From Buttiauxella agrestis (GTDB lineage: Bacteria > Pseudomonadota > Gammaproteobacteria > Enterobacterales > Enterobacteriaceae), in NCBI RefSeq assembly GCF_900446255.1, contig NZ_UIGI01000001.1, positions 2,630,763 through 2,694,762 of the forward strand: 64,000 bases of DNA. The letters are read 5' to 3'. The position numbers were made by a program, and so were the translations under genes. The notes under the pieces were generated by a model that saw only the letters and a program-made list of their open reading frames with translations, was not told where the DNA came from and did no database searches. Positions 1 to 10,776 of this stretch are shown here, piece after piece (position 1 is the first letter of the stretch; the number at the start of each line of letters is the position of its first letter).

Positions 1-931
1 CCAACGCCTGGCGAACTTTCACATTATCCGTTGGTGCTTTTTGCGTGTTAAAGGAGAGGAAACCGGTATTCAGCCCCGCTTTCTGCATCAGGTTAATATC
101 GGCATTTTCCTTCAGGCGCGGGAGATCTGCCGGATTAGGGAATGGCATCACCTGACATTCATTCTTTTCAAGTTTTGCGACGCGTACCGAAGCATCCGGC
201 GTTATCGAGAACACCAGTTTGTCGATTTTTGCTTTGCCCTGCCAGTATTCCGGGAATGCGGTAAACAGAATGCGCGAGTCTTTTTGGTATTGCGCCAGGC
301 GGAACGGCCCGGTGCCAATCGGGTCCATATCCACGCGTTCCGGCGTACCGGCTTTTAACATGTTATCGGCATATTCAGCCGAAAGAATAGACGCGAAATA
401 CCAGCCGAGATCGGCAATAAATGGCGCTTCGGGATGAGTCAGGGTGAAGCGCACCGTATTATCATCGACCTTATCAATAGCGGTGATTAATTTACCGAAT
501 TCTAAACTTTCGAAATTGGAATAGTTTCCGTTGGAAACATTATGGTAGGGATGCTTTGGATCTTTCTGACGCATAAACGAGAAAATGACATCGTCAGCGT
601 TGAAATCGCGCGTCGGTTTAAAATATTTGTTGCTCTGGAATTTCACCCCTTTGCGTAAGTGGAAGGTATAAACCTTACCGTCTTCGCTGACATCCCAGCT
701 TTCTGCGAGGCTTGGCTGTAACTCAGTGGTGCCAACTTTAAAATCCACCAGGCGGTTATAAACTGGCACTGCGCTGGCATCAACACTGGTGCCCGAGGTA
801 TATAACTGCGGGTTAAAGTTTTCTGGCGATCCTTCAGAACAATAAACCAGAGTTTTTGCCGCAACAGTGGAACTGACTGTGACCGCCGCTATTATCAATG
901 CCAACTTTGTGGCTTTTCTTGTGATGTTCAT
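1..931 (-). CDS. DppA-like dipeptide/oligopeptide ABC transporter substrate-binding protein (3' part missing)
   Basis: Periplasmic solute-binding protein of the peptide ABC importer family (SBP_bac_5). The start at 931 gives MNIT followed by a basic-hydrophobic signal peptide ending around VAA. The mature protein begins KTLVYCSEGSPENFNPQ, very close to E. coli DppA, and keeps DppA-type blocks such as VYNRLV, YTFHLRKGVKF, DPIGTGPF and SITPDASVR. It differs from DppA at many positions, so it looks like a paralogue rather than dppA itself. The reading frame is open to base 1, so about 200 C-terminal residues lie outside. It is divergent from a PepT-like peptidase 121 bases away, which suggests linked uptake and cleavage of peptides (inference). 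Confidence 0.88.
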   Translation of the reverse strand, partial: MNITRKATKLALIIAAVTVSSTVAAKTLVYCSEGSPENFNPQLYTSGTSVDASAVPVYNRLVDFKVGTTELQPSLAESWDVSEDGKVYTFHLRKGVKFQSNKYFKPTRDFNADDVIFSFMRQKDPKHPYHNVSNGNYSNFESLEFGKLITAIDKVDDNTVRFTLTHPEAPFIADLGWYFASILSAEYADNMLKAGTPERVDMDPIGTGPFRLAQYQKDSRILFTAFPEYWQGKAKIDKLVFSITPDASVRVAKLEKNECQVMPFPNPADLPRLKENADINLMQKAGLNTGFLSFNTQKAPTDNVKVRQAL

Positions 932-1052
932 GTTTGCCCTATTATTTATAATTTTCCTGACCCAGAAAGAATAACGCTTGTACAAGACAACGTAATACAT
1001 AACATTAAATATCGATTGCAAACAAACGAATATAATCAATAAAGGAATAACA

Positions 1053-2282
1053 ATGTCATCGCCGCTCGCAGACCAATTAACACAACGCTTCTTCCGCTAT
1101 CTGGCGATAACCAGCCAAAGTCAGGCTGGCGCTGCCACCTTGCCGAGCACGCCCGGCCAACATGAAATGGCAAAATTACTGGCGCAAGAGTTGCGCGAAT
1201 TCGGTCTGGATGATGTGGTTATCGACGAGCACGCCACCGTGACCGCCGTCAAAAAAGGCAATGTTCCCGGTGCGCCGCGCGTGGGGTTTATCACACATAT
1301 TGATACGGTTGATGTCGGGCTTTCACCGGATATTCACCCGCAGGTCCTGCGTTTTACCGGCGATGATTTGTGTCTTAACCCAGAGAAAGATATCTGGCTG
1401 CGTATCGCTGAACACCCGGAAATCCTGGCTTATCCGAACGAAGAGATCATTTTCAGCGATGGCACCAGCGTGCTGGGTGCGGATAATAAATCTGCCGTCA
1501 CTGTGGTGATGACGCTGCTGGAAAACCTGACGGATGATATGAAGCACGGCGATATTGTGGTCGCATTTGTCCCGGATGAAGAGATAGGTTTATGCGGTGC
1601 AAAAGCGCTGGATCTGGCCCGTTTTGCCGTTGATTTTGCCTGGACCATCGACTGCTGTGAATTAGGTGAAGTGGTGTACGAAAACTTCAACGCCGCTCAT
1701 GCTGAAATTCGTTTTACCGGCGTCACCGCGCACCCGATGTCCGCCAAAGGTGTATTAGTGAACCCGCTGCTAATGGCGCATGATTTCATCAGCCATTTCG
1801 ACCGTCAGCAAACACCAGAGAATACCGAGGGCCGCGAAGGCTATATTTGGTTTAACGGCATGAACACCACACAAAACGACGCAATATTGAAAGCCAATAT
1901 CCGTGATTTTGACGCGCAGAATTTTGAAGCCCGTAAACAGCAATTACGCGCTGTCGCAGAAAAAATTGCCGCGCAACACCCTACAGCAAAAGTTGAAATT
2001 GCTATCAGCGACACATACAGCAATATCAGTAATGCCATTAAAGACGACCGTCGCGCTATTGATCTTATTTTCGAGGCCATGAAGGAGTTAGATATCGAGC
2101 CTAAGGTCATTCCTATGCGCGGTGGCACCGATGGTGCGGCACTTTCAGCAAAAGGGTTATTAACGCCGAACTTCTTTACCGGTGCGCATAATTTTCATTC
2201 TAAGTTTGAATTTTTGCCGTTGAGAGCGTTTGAAGCCTCTTATAACGTGGCGCTGAAACTTTGTCTGTTAGCGGCTAAATAA
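1053..2282 (+). CDS. Peptidase T-like M20B aminotripeptidase
   Basis: Zinc-dependent cytosolic aminopeptidase of the M20B (PepT) family, 409 aa against about 408 for E. coli PepT. Metal-ligand blocks are visible: THIDTVD (His82, Asp84), GADNKSA, the catalytic PDEEIG pair of glutamates, WTID and, near the C-terminus, FHSKFEF. The family signature MRGGTDGAALS is intact. Identity to E. coli PepT is moderate by eye. The GG after the fourth metal ligand in E. coli is CC here, so this is probably a PepT paralogue and its specificity for tripeptides is not certain. The start is supported by the AAAGGAATAAC ribosome site just upstream. A REP-like hairpin follows the stop codon. Confidence 0.88.
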   Translation: MSSPLADQLTQRFFRYLAITSQSQAGAATLPSTPGQHEMAKLLAQELREFGLDDVVIDEHATVTAVKKGNVPGAPRVGFITHIDTVDVGLSPDIHPQVLRFTGDDLCLNPEKDIWLRIAEHPEILAYPNEEIIFSDGTSVLGADNKSAVTVVMTLLENLTDDMKHGDIVVAFVPDEEIGLCGAKALDLARFAVDFAWTIDCCELGEVVYENFNAAHAEIRFTGVTAHPMSAKGVLVNPLLMAHDFISHFDRQQTPENTEGREGYIWFNGMNTTQNDAILKANIRDFDAQNFEARKQQLRAVAEKIAAQHPTAKVEIAISDTYSNISNAIKDDRRAIDLIFEAMKELDIEPKVIPMRGGTDGAALSAKGLLTPNFFTGAHNFHSKFEFLPLRAFEASYNVALKLCLLAAK

Positions 2283-2301
2283 GTCCGGTCTTTTACAAAA
2301 C

Positions 2302-2327
2302 GGTGGATGAATCGGCATTCATCCACC
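2302..2327. terminator. REP-like hairpin between convergent pepT-like and SDR genes
   Basis: Perfect 11-bp inverted repeat GGTGGATGAAT / ATTCATCCACC with a 4-base loop, followed by CTAC as in enterobacterial REP units. It sits between two convergent genes and can act as a bidirectional transcription stop, though there is no long T tract. Confidence 0.6.
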
Positions 2328-2345
2328 CTACAAAAAGAATAATGA

Positions 2346-3110
2346 CTATACGCCGTTAATCGATGCCCCGCCGTCCACTAAGGACGCAGTACCCGTCACG
2401 AACGACGATTCATCAGACGCCAGCCATAATACGGCGCGCGCGATTTCTTCAGGTTTCCCTACACGTTTGAGCGCGTGCAGCCCGGTAATAAATGCCTGCG
2501 ATTCCGCCGTATCATTCATATCGCGATACATATCGGTATCTACCGCGCCCGGTAAAACAGAATTGACGCGAATATTCTGCGGGCCAAATTCCGATGCTAA
2601 CGCCTGCGTCAGTCCAATTAACCCGGCTTTGCTGGCGGCATACGAGGCGACTTGTGGGAACGCGAAAGAATAGCCGACGAACGTAGACGTAAAGATCACC
2701 GAGCCGCCGCCGTGTTTGAGCATTTCGGCAATTTGGTGTTTAGCTCCGAGGAAAGATCCGGTCAGATTGATGGCAACCGCATTGGCAAACCCTTCCGCTG
2801 AGACTTCAGTACTCGGTCCATTTTCCCCTAACGTCCCCGCATTGTTGAAGGCGATATCAAGACGCCCCCATGTTTGCACCGCTTTATCCACCAGCGCTTT
2901 AGCGTAGGCTTCTTCGCGCACATCGCCCGTTACGGCGACGGCCTCGCCTCCCGCAGCTTTGATTTCATCAACCAGTTGAGCAAGTTCGGCTTCACGCCTG
3001 GCACCGACGACCACTTTTGCGCCTTCAGCGGCGAACAGTTTGGCGGTGACATATCCGATGCCAGAACTGGCTCCGGTAACAATGGCAACTTTATCGGCTA
3101 ATCGTTTCAT
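2346..3110 (-). CDS. SDR family NAD(P)-dependent oxidoreductase
   Basis: Classical short-chain dehydrogenase, 254 aa. The N-terminal Rossmann motif TGASSGIG (residues 13-20), NNAG (about 90), the catalytic Ser in TSTFVGYSF, YAASK (Tyr-x-x-x-Lys) and the C-terminal SFVTGTASLVDGGAS block are all present. An Arg after the second strand (GARREAE) suggests NADP preference. The substrate is unknown; the closest general type is the 3-oxoacyl-ACP reductase/glucose dehydrogenase-like group. It lies 64 bases downstream of hrpA on the same strand, with a 9-bp stem hairpin between them. Confidence 0.88.
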   Translation of the reverse strand: MKRLADKVAIVTGASSGIGYVTAKLFAAEGAKVVVGARREAELAQLVDEIKAAGGEAVAVTGDVREEAYAKALVDKAVQTWGRLDIAFNNAGTLGENGPSTEVSAEGFANAVAINLTGSFLGAKHQIAEMLKHGGGSVIFTSTFVGYSFAFPQVASYAASKAGLIGLTQALASEFGPQNIRVNSVLPGAVDTDMYRDMNDTAESQAFITGLHALKRVGKPEEIARAVLWLASDESSFVTGTASLVDGGASINGV

Positions 3111-3125
3111 GAGAGGACCCCAGTG

Positions 3126-3148
3126 GAGCGGTCAGAATTTGACCGCTC
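3126..3148. other. Inverted repeat between hrpA and the SDR gene
   Basis: Perfect 9-bp arms GAGCGGTCA / TGACCGCTC with a 5-base loop, 16 bases upstream of the SDR start. No T tract follows on either strand, so an operator for SDR expression or a weak transcription pause fits better than a normal terminator. Confidence 0.4.
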
Positions 3149-3173
3149 ATGGAGTATAGAAGTGGAGCCGGGG

Positions 3174-6100
3174 TTACGCCGTAATCTGTTCCATCGCCTG
3201 CAAGATGCGCTTATCGGAAATCGGGTACGGTGTGCCGAGTTGTTGAGCAAAGAAGCTGACGCGCAGCTCTTCAATCATCCAGCGGATTTCCAGCACGTCG
3301 TCGTCAACGCGGCGAGCAGGCGGAAGTTTATTCAGCCACTGCTGCCAGGTTTGCTGCACATGTTCCACTTTCAGCATTTGCACCCGGTCACGATGCGGAT
3401 CGACGGCCATTTTCTCGAGGCGTTTCTCGATGGCATTCAGATAACGCAGCGTATCGCCGAGGCGTTTGTAGCCGTTTCCGGTGACAAAACCGCGATACAC
3501 AAGGCCGCTCATTTGCGCTTTTACATCTGACAAACCGAGCGCCATGGTCATGTCCACGCGGCCTTTCAGGCGTTTGTTGATATTGAACACCGCCGTGAGG
3601 ATTTGTTCGACCTGCTTCGCAATTTCCACCACGGTTTCGTTGAGTTCTGCGCGAACTTTCTCATGCAGAGCCGCAAAACCTTCTTCGCTCCAGACCGGGC
3701 CACCGGCCTGCGCGATCAGTTTATCCACGCCGCAAGAAATGCAGTCATCAATCAAATCCATCACTTTGCCGTACGGGTTAAAGTACAGGCCGAGCTTGGC
3801 TTTATTCGGCAGCTTTTCATGCAGGTATTTAATCGGCGACGGAATGTTTAGCAGCAGCAAACGGCGCAAACCCCGCCACATCGCCTGTTGCTGTTCGAGC
3901 GGATTATCAAACAGCTTGATTGCCACGCTCTCTTTTTCATCCACCAGCGCCGGGAATGCCTTCATGCGGTAATTGCCACGTTTTTGCTCGTAGCTTTCCG
4001 GCAGTGAACCAAAGCTCCAGATGTGCAGGCCGCTTTGTTCGATACCGTCGTCTGCCACCGCCGAGAGGGTTTGCTGAACTTTGTCTTTCAGCCCCCCTTT
4101 CAACTCGGTGAGGTCTTTCCCCTCTTTGAGCTTTTTATTGTGCTCATCAACGATGCGGAATGTCATTTTCAGGTGATCGGGCACCTGATCCCAATGCCAG
4201 TCTTCGCGGTCAATGGTGATGCCTGACATACGGCGGAATTCGCGCTCTAAACTTTCCAGAAGCGGCAATTCCAGCGGCGTGGCACGGCCTAAAAACGCTT
4301 CGGCGTAGTTTGGCGCAGGCACAAAATTGCGGCGCACCGGTTTTGGCAGCGATTTAATCAGCGCAATCACCAGTTCACGGCGCACACCCGGGATCTGCCA
4401 TTCAAAACCGGCCTCTTCAACCTGGTTTAATAGCGGCAGCGGAATATGCACGGTGACACCATCGGCATCCGCGCCCGGTTCAAACTGGTAAGTCAGGCGT
4501 AGCTTGAGATTACCCTGATGCCAGAAGTTCGGGTAGTCGAGCTTGCTGACCTGTTCCGCGCCCTCTTTGATCAACATGCTCTTTTCGAAATTGAGCAGGT
4601 CCGGCGTCTCTTTACTGGTCTTTTTCCACCAGTTATCAAAGTGGCGAGCAGAAATGACATCGTGCGCTATGCGCTGGTCGTAAAACTCAAACAGCGTGTC
4701 GTCGTCCACCAGGATGTCGCGGCGGCGGGACTTGTGCTCAAGTTCTTCAATTTCATTGCGCAACTTGAGATTGTCGCGGAAGAACGCATGGCGGGTCTGC
4801 CAGTCGCCTTCAACTAACGCATGGCGAATAAACAGCTCACGGCAAAGTGCCGGGTCAATCTGGCTGTAGTTCACGCTGCGGGCGGCAACAATCGGCAAAC
4901 CGTACAACGTGACTTTTTCTGTCGCCATGACCGCGCCCTGCGATTTCTCCCAGTGCGGTTCGCTGTATGAGCGTTTGAGTAAGTGCTGTGCCAGCGGCTC
5001 TACCCATTCCGGGTCGATGCGGGCGGCAATCCGCCCCCACAGGCGGCTGGTTTCCACCAGTTCGGCGACCATCGTCCATTTAGGCGGTTTTTTGAATAAA
5101 CCGGAGCCTGGGAAGATGGAAAAACGGGCGTTACGCGCCCCGGTGTATTCCTGTTTATCGGCGTCTTTCTGGCCGATATGGGAAAGTAAACCGGTCAGCA
5201 ATGCGCAGTGAACCGAGCGGAAATCAGCCGGTTCGCTGTTAATCGGCAAGCCAAGTTCTTTCACCACCTGGCGCAACTGGGTGTAGATGTCTTGCCATTC
5301 ACGCACGCGCAGGTAGTTGAGGTAATCGAGCTTGCACTGGCGGCGGAACTGGTTCGATGACAACTCTTTTTGCTGCTCGCCGAGGTAGTTCCACAGATTC
5401 ACGTAGGCCAGGAAATCAGATTCTTTGTCGTGGAAACGACGATGTTTTTCGTCTGACGCCTGCTGTTTGTCCATCGGGCGCTCGCGCGGGTCCTGAATCG
5501 ACAAACCGGCGGTGATGATCATCACTTCACGCACGCAGCCAAATTTCTGCGCTTCCAGCACCATACGTGCGAGGCGTGGGTCGACCGGCAATTGTGCAAG
5601 CTGACGGCCAGAAGACGTTAACTTGTAGACGCTGAGATCGGCCTCGCTGGTAATCGCGCCAAGTTCTTCAAGCAGGCGCACGCCGTCCTGAATATTGCGT
5701 TTATCCGGCGCTTCGACGAACGGGAACGCGGCGATATCGCCAAGCCCCAGGGACGTCATCTGCAAGATAACGGACGCCAGGTTGGTGCGCAGAATTTCCG
5801 GGTCGGTAAATTCCGGGCGCGACTGGAAATCGTCTTCGGAATACAGACGAATACAGATCCCGTCGGAGACACGCCCGCAACGCCCTTTACGCTGGTTTGC
5901 CGACGCCTGCGAAACCGGTTCAATCGGCAAGCGCTGCACTTTAGTGCGGTAGCTGTAACGGCTGATACGCGCCGTGCCTGGGTCGATAACGTATTTAATG
6001 CCCGGCACGGTGAGCGAGGTTTCAGCCACGTTGGTCGCCAGCACAATGCGCCGCCCGACATGCGACTGGAACACGCGGTTTTGCTCGCTATTTGATAAGC

Positions 6101-7073
6101 GTGCGTACAGCGGCAGCACTTCGGTGTGCGGCAGATTCAGCTTGTTGAGCGCATCCGCAGTGTCGCGAATTTCGCGCTCACCGCTCATGAAAATCAGAAT
6201 GTCACCGGCGCTTTCGTGGCCTAACTCATCAACCGCATCAAAAATCGCCTGTAGCTGGTCGCGGTCGGTATCGTCGGCGTCTTCGACAATCGGGCGGTAA
6301 CGCACTTCGACCGGATAGGTCCGGCCTGAAACTTCGATGATCGGCGCATTGTTGAAATGGCGCGAGAAGCGTTCCGGGTCGATGGTCGCCGAGGTAATAA
6401 TGATTTTCAAATCCGGGCGACGTGGCAAGAGTTCACGCAAATAGCCCAGCAGGAAATCGATATTCAGGCTGCGTTCGTGCGCTTCATCGATGATGATGGT
6501 GTCGTACTGCATCAGCAGTCGGTCTTGCTGAATTTCCGCCAGCAAGATGCCGTCGGTCATCAGCTTGACCATGGTGTTTTCACTGACGTGTTCGGTGAAA
6601 CGCACCTTGTACCCGACGCACCCGCCCGGCTCGGTTTGCAACTCTTCGGCAATACGGTTGGCCACAGTTCTTGCCGCCAAACGGCGCGGCTGCGTGTGAC
6701 CAATCAGTCCTGTTAACCCGCGCCCCAGTTCCATGCAGATTTTTGGCAACTGCGTGGTTTTACCTGAGCCGGTTTCACCCGCCACGATAACCACCTGGTG
6801 GTCGCGAATGGCAGCGTAAATATCCTGTTTCTTCTGGCTAACAGGTAGGTTTTCCGGGTAGGTGATTTTAGGCCGCGAGGCTGCGCGCAGCAGAACCTTA
6901 CCGGCTGCCGCTTCGATTTCCTGGGCCAGTGCATCTAACACCGCCTGTTGCGATTCAGGATTTTTCACCTTCTTCGCGCCATGGATACGGCGGGAGAAGC
7001 GTTGTCTGTCGCGTAGCATTAAGCCGTCGAGGCGAGAGAATAATGAGGACAGTGAGGGTTTTATGTTTTCCAT
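3174..7073 (-). CDS. hrpA: ATP-dependent RNA helicase HrpA
   Basis: DEAH-box (DExH) RNA helicase of about 1299 aa, nearly colinear with E. coli HrpA (1300 aa), which acts on stalled or collided ribosomes. Walker A GETGSGKT lies around residue 98 and the DEAH box around 196, followed by SAT (ITSATID) and the conserved QRKGRCGRV motif VI. The HrpA-specific long C-terminal region (DUF3418) runs to the end. An ATG 24 bases further upstream would add 8 residues. I prefer 7073 because E. coli HrpA similarity begins just after it (SSLFSRLDGLMLRDR). It is divergent from azoR, as in E. coli. Confidence 0.97.
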   Translation of the reverse strand: MENIKPSLSSLFSRLDGLMLRDRQRFSRRIHGAKKVKNPESQQAVLDALAQEIEAAAGKVLLRAASRPKITYPENLPVSQKKQDIYAAIRDHQVVIVAGETGSGKTTQLPKICMELGRGLTGLIGHTQPRRLAARTVANRIAEELQTEPGGCVGYKVRFTEHVSENTMVKLMTDGILLAEIQQDRLLMQYDTIIIDEAHERSLNIDFLLGYLRELLPRRPDLKIIITSATIDPERFSRHFNNAPIIEVSGRTYPVEVRYRPIVEDADDTDRDQLQAIFDAVDELGHESAGDILIFMSGEREIRDTADALNKLNLPHTEVLPLYARLSNSEQNRVFQSHVGRRIVLATNVAETSLTVPGIKYVIDPGTARISRYSYRTKVQRLPIEPVSQASANQRKGRCGRVSDGICIRLYSEDDFQSRPEFTDPEILRTNLASVILQMTSLGLGDIAAFPFVEAPDKRNIQDGVRLLEELGAITSEADLSVYKLTSSGRQLAQLPVDPRLARMVLEAQKFGCVREVMIITAGLSIQDPRERPMDKQQASDEKHRRFHDKESDFLAYVNLWNYLGEQQKELSSNQFRRQCKLDYLNYLRVREWQDIYTQLRQVVKELGLPINSEPADFRSVHCALLTGLLSHIGQKDADKQEYTGARNARFSIFPGSGLFKKPPKWTMVAELVETSRLWGRIAARIDPEWVEPLAQHLLKRSYSEPHWEKSQGAVMATEKVTLYGLPIVAARSVNYSQIDPALCRELFIRHALVEGDWQTRHAFFRDNLKLRNEIEELEHKSRRRDILVDDDTLFEFYDQRIAHDVISARHFDNWWKKTSKETPDLLNFEKSMLIKEGAEQVSKLDYPNFWHQGNLKLRLTYQFEPGADADGVTVHIPLPLLNQVEEAGFEWQIPGVRRELVIALIKSLPKPVRRNFVPAPNYAEAFLGRATPLELPLLESLEREFRRMSGITIDREDWHWDQVPDHLKMTFRIVDEHNKKLKEGKDLTELKGGLKDKVQQTLSAVADDGIEQSGLHIWSFGSLPESYEQKRGNYRMKAFPALVDEKESVAIKLFDNPLEQQQAMWRGLRRLLLLNIPSPIKYLHEKLPNKAKLGLYFNPYGKVMDLIDDCISCGVDKLIAQAGGPVWSEEGFAALHEKVRAELNETVVEIAKQVEQILTAVFNINKRLKGRVDMTMALGLSDVKAQMSGLVYRGFVTGNGYKRLGDTLRYLNAIEKRLEKMAVDPHRDRVQMLKVEHVQQTWQQWLNKLPPARRVDDDVLEIRWMIEELRVSFFAQQLGTPYPISDKRILQAMEQITA

Positions 7074-7131
7074 TGCGTAGTCATCTGGGCAGCGCACTGC
7101 CTGGTAAGTCTTTATCGTTAATTGGCGCTAG

Positions 7132-7884
<753 letters not shown>

Positions 7885-7907
7885 TATCCGTGTCGTACTT
7901 TGATTTG

Positions 7908-7938
7908 AAAAACGGCAAACATTTGTTTGCCGTTTTTT
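7908..7938 (+). terminator. Rho-independent terminator of azoR
   Basis: Stem AAAACGGCAAAC / GTTTGCCGTTTT with a 4-base loop and seven consecutive T on the + strand. Because both arms carry A/T runs it can also stop the converging glycan cluster on the minus strand. Confidence 0.85.
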
Positions 7939-7959
7939 TATGCTGATATGTTATTAAGA

Positions 7960-9863
7960 TTAATTAACAGTATCAGGAGAGATTGGATGGTTTTCTGCAC
8001 CTGATAATTCCGGCCGCAATCTTATTGTGGCAAATAATGCGGTGTCGACTACCTCAACATTTGGCTGCTCGCGCAATGCGTGAATAACGGACTGAAGCTC
8101 TAATTTTCTTTTGTCCGGGCAAATAAACTCAGGAAAACTCATGAATATCTCGCGCTGGTCGCTATTTAGCTTTGCTGTAGTTTGCTCAAGGCATGGCCAC
8201 ATCTGCGGAGCCCATTGCATGTTGAAGTAAGGAATAATAAGCACATCAGCAGTTCCTTCGGTTAACAACTTTATTGCAGCTTGAGCTCTAGTAACATCAA
8301 TGCTCCCTCCCAGTGCCAAAAATTCCGTTGGCCAGCTTAACTGCGCGGCATTCAAATTTTTGTCACCGCCGATATTGAAGGTGCGGAACCCTGCTGCAGG
8401 CGCAAGATAGTTGGCCATAAAATCATTCCCCCAAGGTATAAATGCTACCTTCTCAGCGGGATGGACATGTTGGCGAAGAGCAGTCACTAAATCGTTATCA
8501 ATCTGCTTAAACATAGATCGATAATCCCGCCCCTCATGCCAACGTTTCTGAAGATCAGGCAAGTTAAACATTATCAGTGCAATCAATGCCATCACCCATA
8601 GCGGGCTATTTTTCTTATTGTTGCGCGAGATTTGAATCATGACCAAGAACCAAAGTGCAAAGATTCCAAGCACAGACCATCTATACGATGCACGCATCAC
8701 ATTGAAACCCGGTAAATTTTCAGAAATCCATGCATTACCCGTAGGAATTACAGCGTATTCCTCCTGCATCAATGCACTTTCATGGCGGGGATGAGACAGT
8801 TGTAACTCAACAGGTTTAGTCGAGTTAATTTTTAATGAGGGACCTAGTGCCATGTAGAAGCCGAGGATAGCAACAAACAAAATGCCTGTAGCTATAGACA
8901 TTTGGCGTTTAACCCGCCACCAGGAAATCAGTCCTAGCAATAGCACCGGTAGCGCAAAAGTAGTTACCCAAACAGACTCGTCTCCAAAATAAAGTTCATC
9001 TGTGCGTTTTACACTGAGCCCCAGCAAGTCGGGTAGCCAGAGAACACCCTTTGTCGGAATGACAAGAGTCGACAAATCAAGACCCCAACCCCTAAAGAAA
9101 TCCATTTCATACGCGTCAAAACCTGATTTTCCTATATAGGTGCTAAACAGCACATAGGCCACACCAAAGCTTACGACATGTGTTGGCAACGCAATTTTTA
9201 TTAGAGAACTTCTGAGTTCAGGCCGAGTAACGAATGAATAAAGCAACAATATGTTGGCGCCCGTGGCGAACATCATGAAGGTATAGCCATCCATGAATAT
9301 AGCCACTATTGCGGCCATGAAATAAACAGCAACTGCCACAAGGGAAATTCGATTCTCACCCTTTTTTATACAAAATAGTTGGAAGACCGCGAGAAAATAT
9401 AAGGACATTAGCGCCATCCCCAAAGAAAGCATACTGTATCCTGAATGCTTCCAAATGATTGGCATAGTCATCCAAACCAATCCACCGAGTAGGGCTACTG
9501 AACGCGTTGCCCCTAATCTACGAGCGATTTGATAAGCAGATAACATGGCTAATGCCAACCAAAGTACAGCCATGGTTGAATATGAATCGACGGGGGGATA
9601 CTCAAACGAATTAAAATACTTGCAGTCCATACTCCAGCCAAACCAAATGCAATTGAGGCGGGATTTGGAATTCCAAAGTCATGGGCAGAGAAATCTAACA
9701 GTGGACCATTAGCTAAAGATTGCGCGAAACCCATTGACCAGACAGTCTGGCCAAGAGTAGGTACCATCAGGAATGGCACTGCCCCATAGACAAAAATGAC
9801 CAAAAGAAAGGTCAGTATAGCCAATAGTAATTCTCGGAAAGACCAGGGTTTATTTTCAGGCAT
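7960..9863 (-). pseudogene. Large polytopic membrane glycosyltransferase-like protein, frameshifted at a C6 run
   Basis: Two overlapping frames make one protein. The first (9863 to 9549, 104 aa) starts MPENKPWSF and has a TM helix and a FGIPNPASIAFGLAG loop. The second (read from about 9590 to 7960) continues VDSYSTMAVLWLALAM and carries about ten more hydrophobic helices and a soluble C-terminal domain. The natural switch is the six-C run at 9592-9597 (six G on the + strand). One extra C would give a continuous protein of about 634 aa with no internal stop. The architecture (many TM helices, then a globular tail, next to a GT2 enzyme) is that of GT-C-type or Gtr-like enzymes that transfer a sugar from a polyprenyl-phosphate carrier; no exact family is recognised. 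It could be a true pseudogene, a phase-variable gene or a sequencing error. Confidence 0.72.
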
Positions 9864-10776
9864 TGTTTTTCTCTAAAAAACACAGTTTGTTAGGTATTAA
9901 CGACGTGGCGACAAAAAATAGCAAATCGCCAATTACAGTGACCAATCGACCAAGCAAAACAGCCATGAGTAAGTCCATCTCAGCGACCAGCCCCTTCAGT
10001 AATAGAAGGAGTATCATTTCGCGAACACCTACCCCCGCAGGGGCACCTGGGGTCACTAATCCCACCAGCCAGGCAAGAATGTAAGCGCCACCGATCAACA
10101 GGCATTCCTGAAAAGCGAAACCTTTGCCATTTCTTATAAGCACAAGCAAGGCAACAAAAACCATCCCTGAAATGACCAAAAAGAATAACTGATACACAAA
10201 CGACCACATCGGCTGGGGTCCGATAATTCTTCGTAAAAATAATGCAAGTACTGTTGCCGATCCCACAAGAAGAAGGACACTCGCAGCTTCAGGAAAACCT
10301 GGTAATATCAGAGGCAGAATCAACCATGCAAATAGACTTCCCGCAATAACAAACGCACTAAGTTCCCAAATTGTCGACTTAGCCAGCACAAGGGATGGTA
10401 TGCCTGCGGCCATACCCAGTGCTTGCCGCCCTGCAAGATGGAAAATATTCCCCGGTAAATATTTAGCAAGTTGTGATATCCCATAAATTCTAATGGCACC
10501 AGCAAGGGTTATAAACGTACCTAGATAGCGTAATAGCCGCCACCAGGCGGCAGAAAGGAAAAAATTCGCCGAGCCATAAATCAAAGCCAACAAGGCAACC
10601 AGACACCACGCCGATGGTGTAATTTTCGAAATATCGAGTTGGATCCAGTATGAGTGCAACCGAAAAGCAACAAATACAACGCCTGCTAGCGCCAGGATGC
10701 TGCCTCCCCAATGAAGGAAGCGCTTTATCAGCGGAGACAACCTCAATCGCGCGGACGGCATAAGAGCATTGTCCAT
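9856..10776 (-). CDS. Flippase-like / LPG-synthase TM-domain (UPF0104) integral membrane protein
   Basis: A 306-aa polytopic membrane protein with about eight hydrophobic segments. It matches the pattern of the lysylphosphatidylglycerol-synthase transmembrane/UPF0104 (YbhN, AglD-like) family, with blocks such as YLPGNIFHLAGRQ and LVTPGAPAGVGVREM, which are typical of that family. Proteins of this type are often encoded with polyprenyl-phosphate glycosyltransferases and are suspected lipid-linked sugar flippases (inference). It overlaps the upstream methyltransferase gene by 34 bases and the downstream membrane gene by 8, so the set is translationally coupled. A second ATG at residue 6 is an alternative start. 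Confidence 0.82.
   Translation of the reverse strand: MDNALMPSARLRLSPLIKRFLHWGGSILALAGVVFVAFRLHSYWIQLDISKITPSAWCLVALLALIYGSANFFLSAAWWRLLRYLGTFITLAGAIRIYGISQLAKYLPGNIFHLAGRQALGMAAGIPSLVLAKSTIWELSAFVIAGSLFAWLILPLILPGFPEAASVLLLVGSATVLALFLRRIIGPQPMWSFVYQLFFLVISGMVFVALLVLIRNGKGFAFQECLLIGGAYILAWLVGLVTPGAPAGVGVREMILLLLLKGLVAEMDLLMAVLLGRLVTVIGDLLFFVATSLIPNKLCFLEKNNA

Noticed and set aside
3123-3530. 135-codon + strand frame across the hrpA 3' end
   Set aside because: Antisense to the conserved hrpA C-terminal region; no ribosome site.
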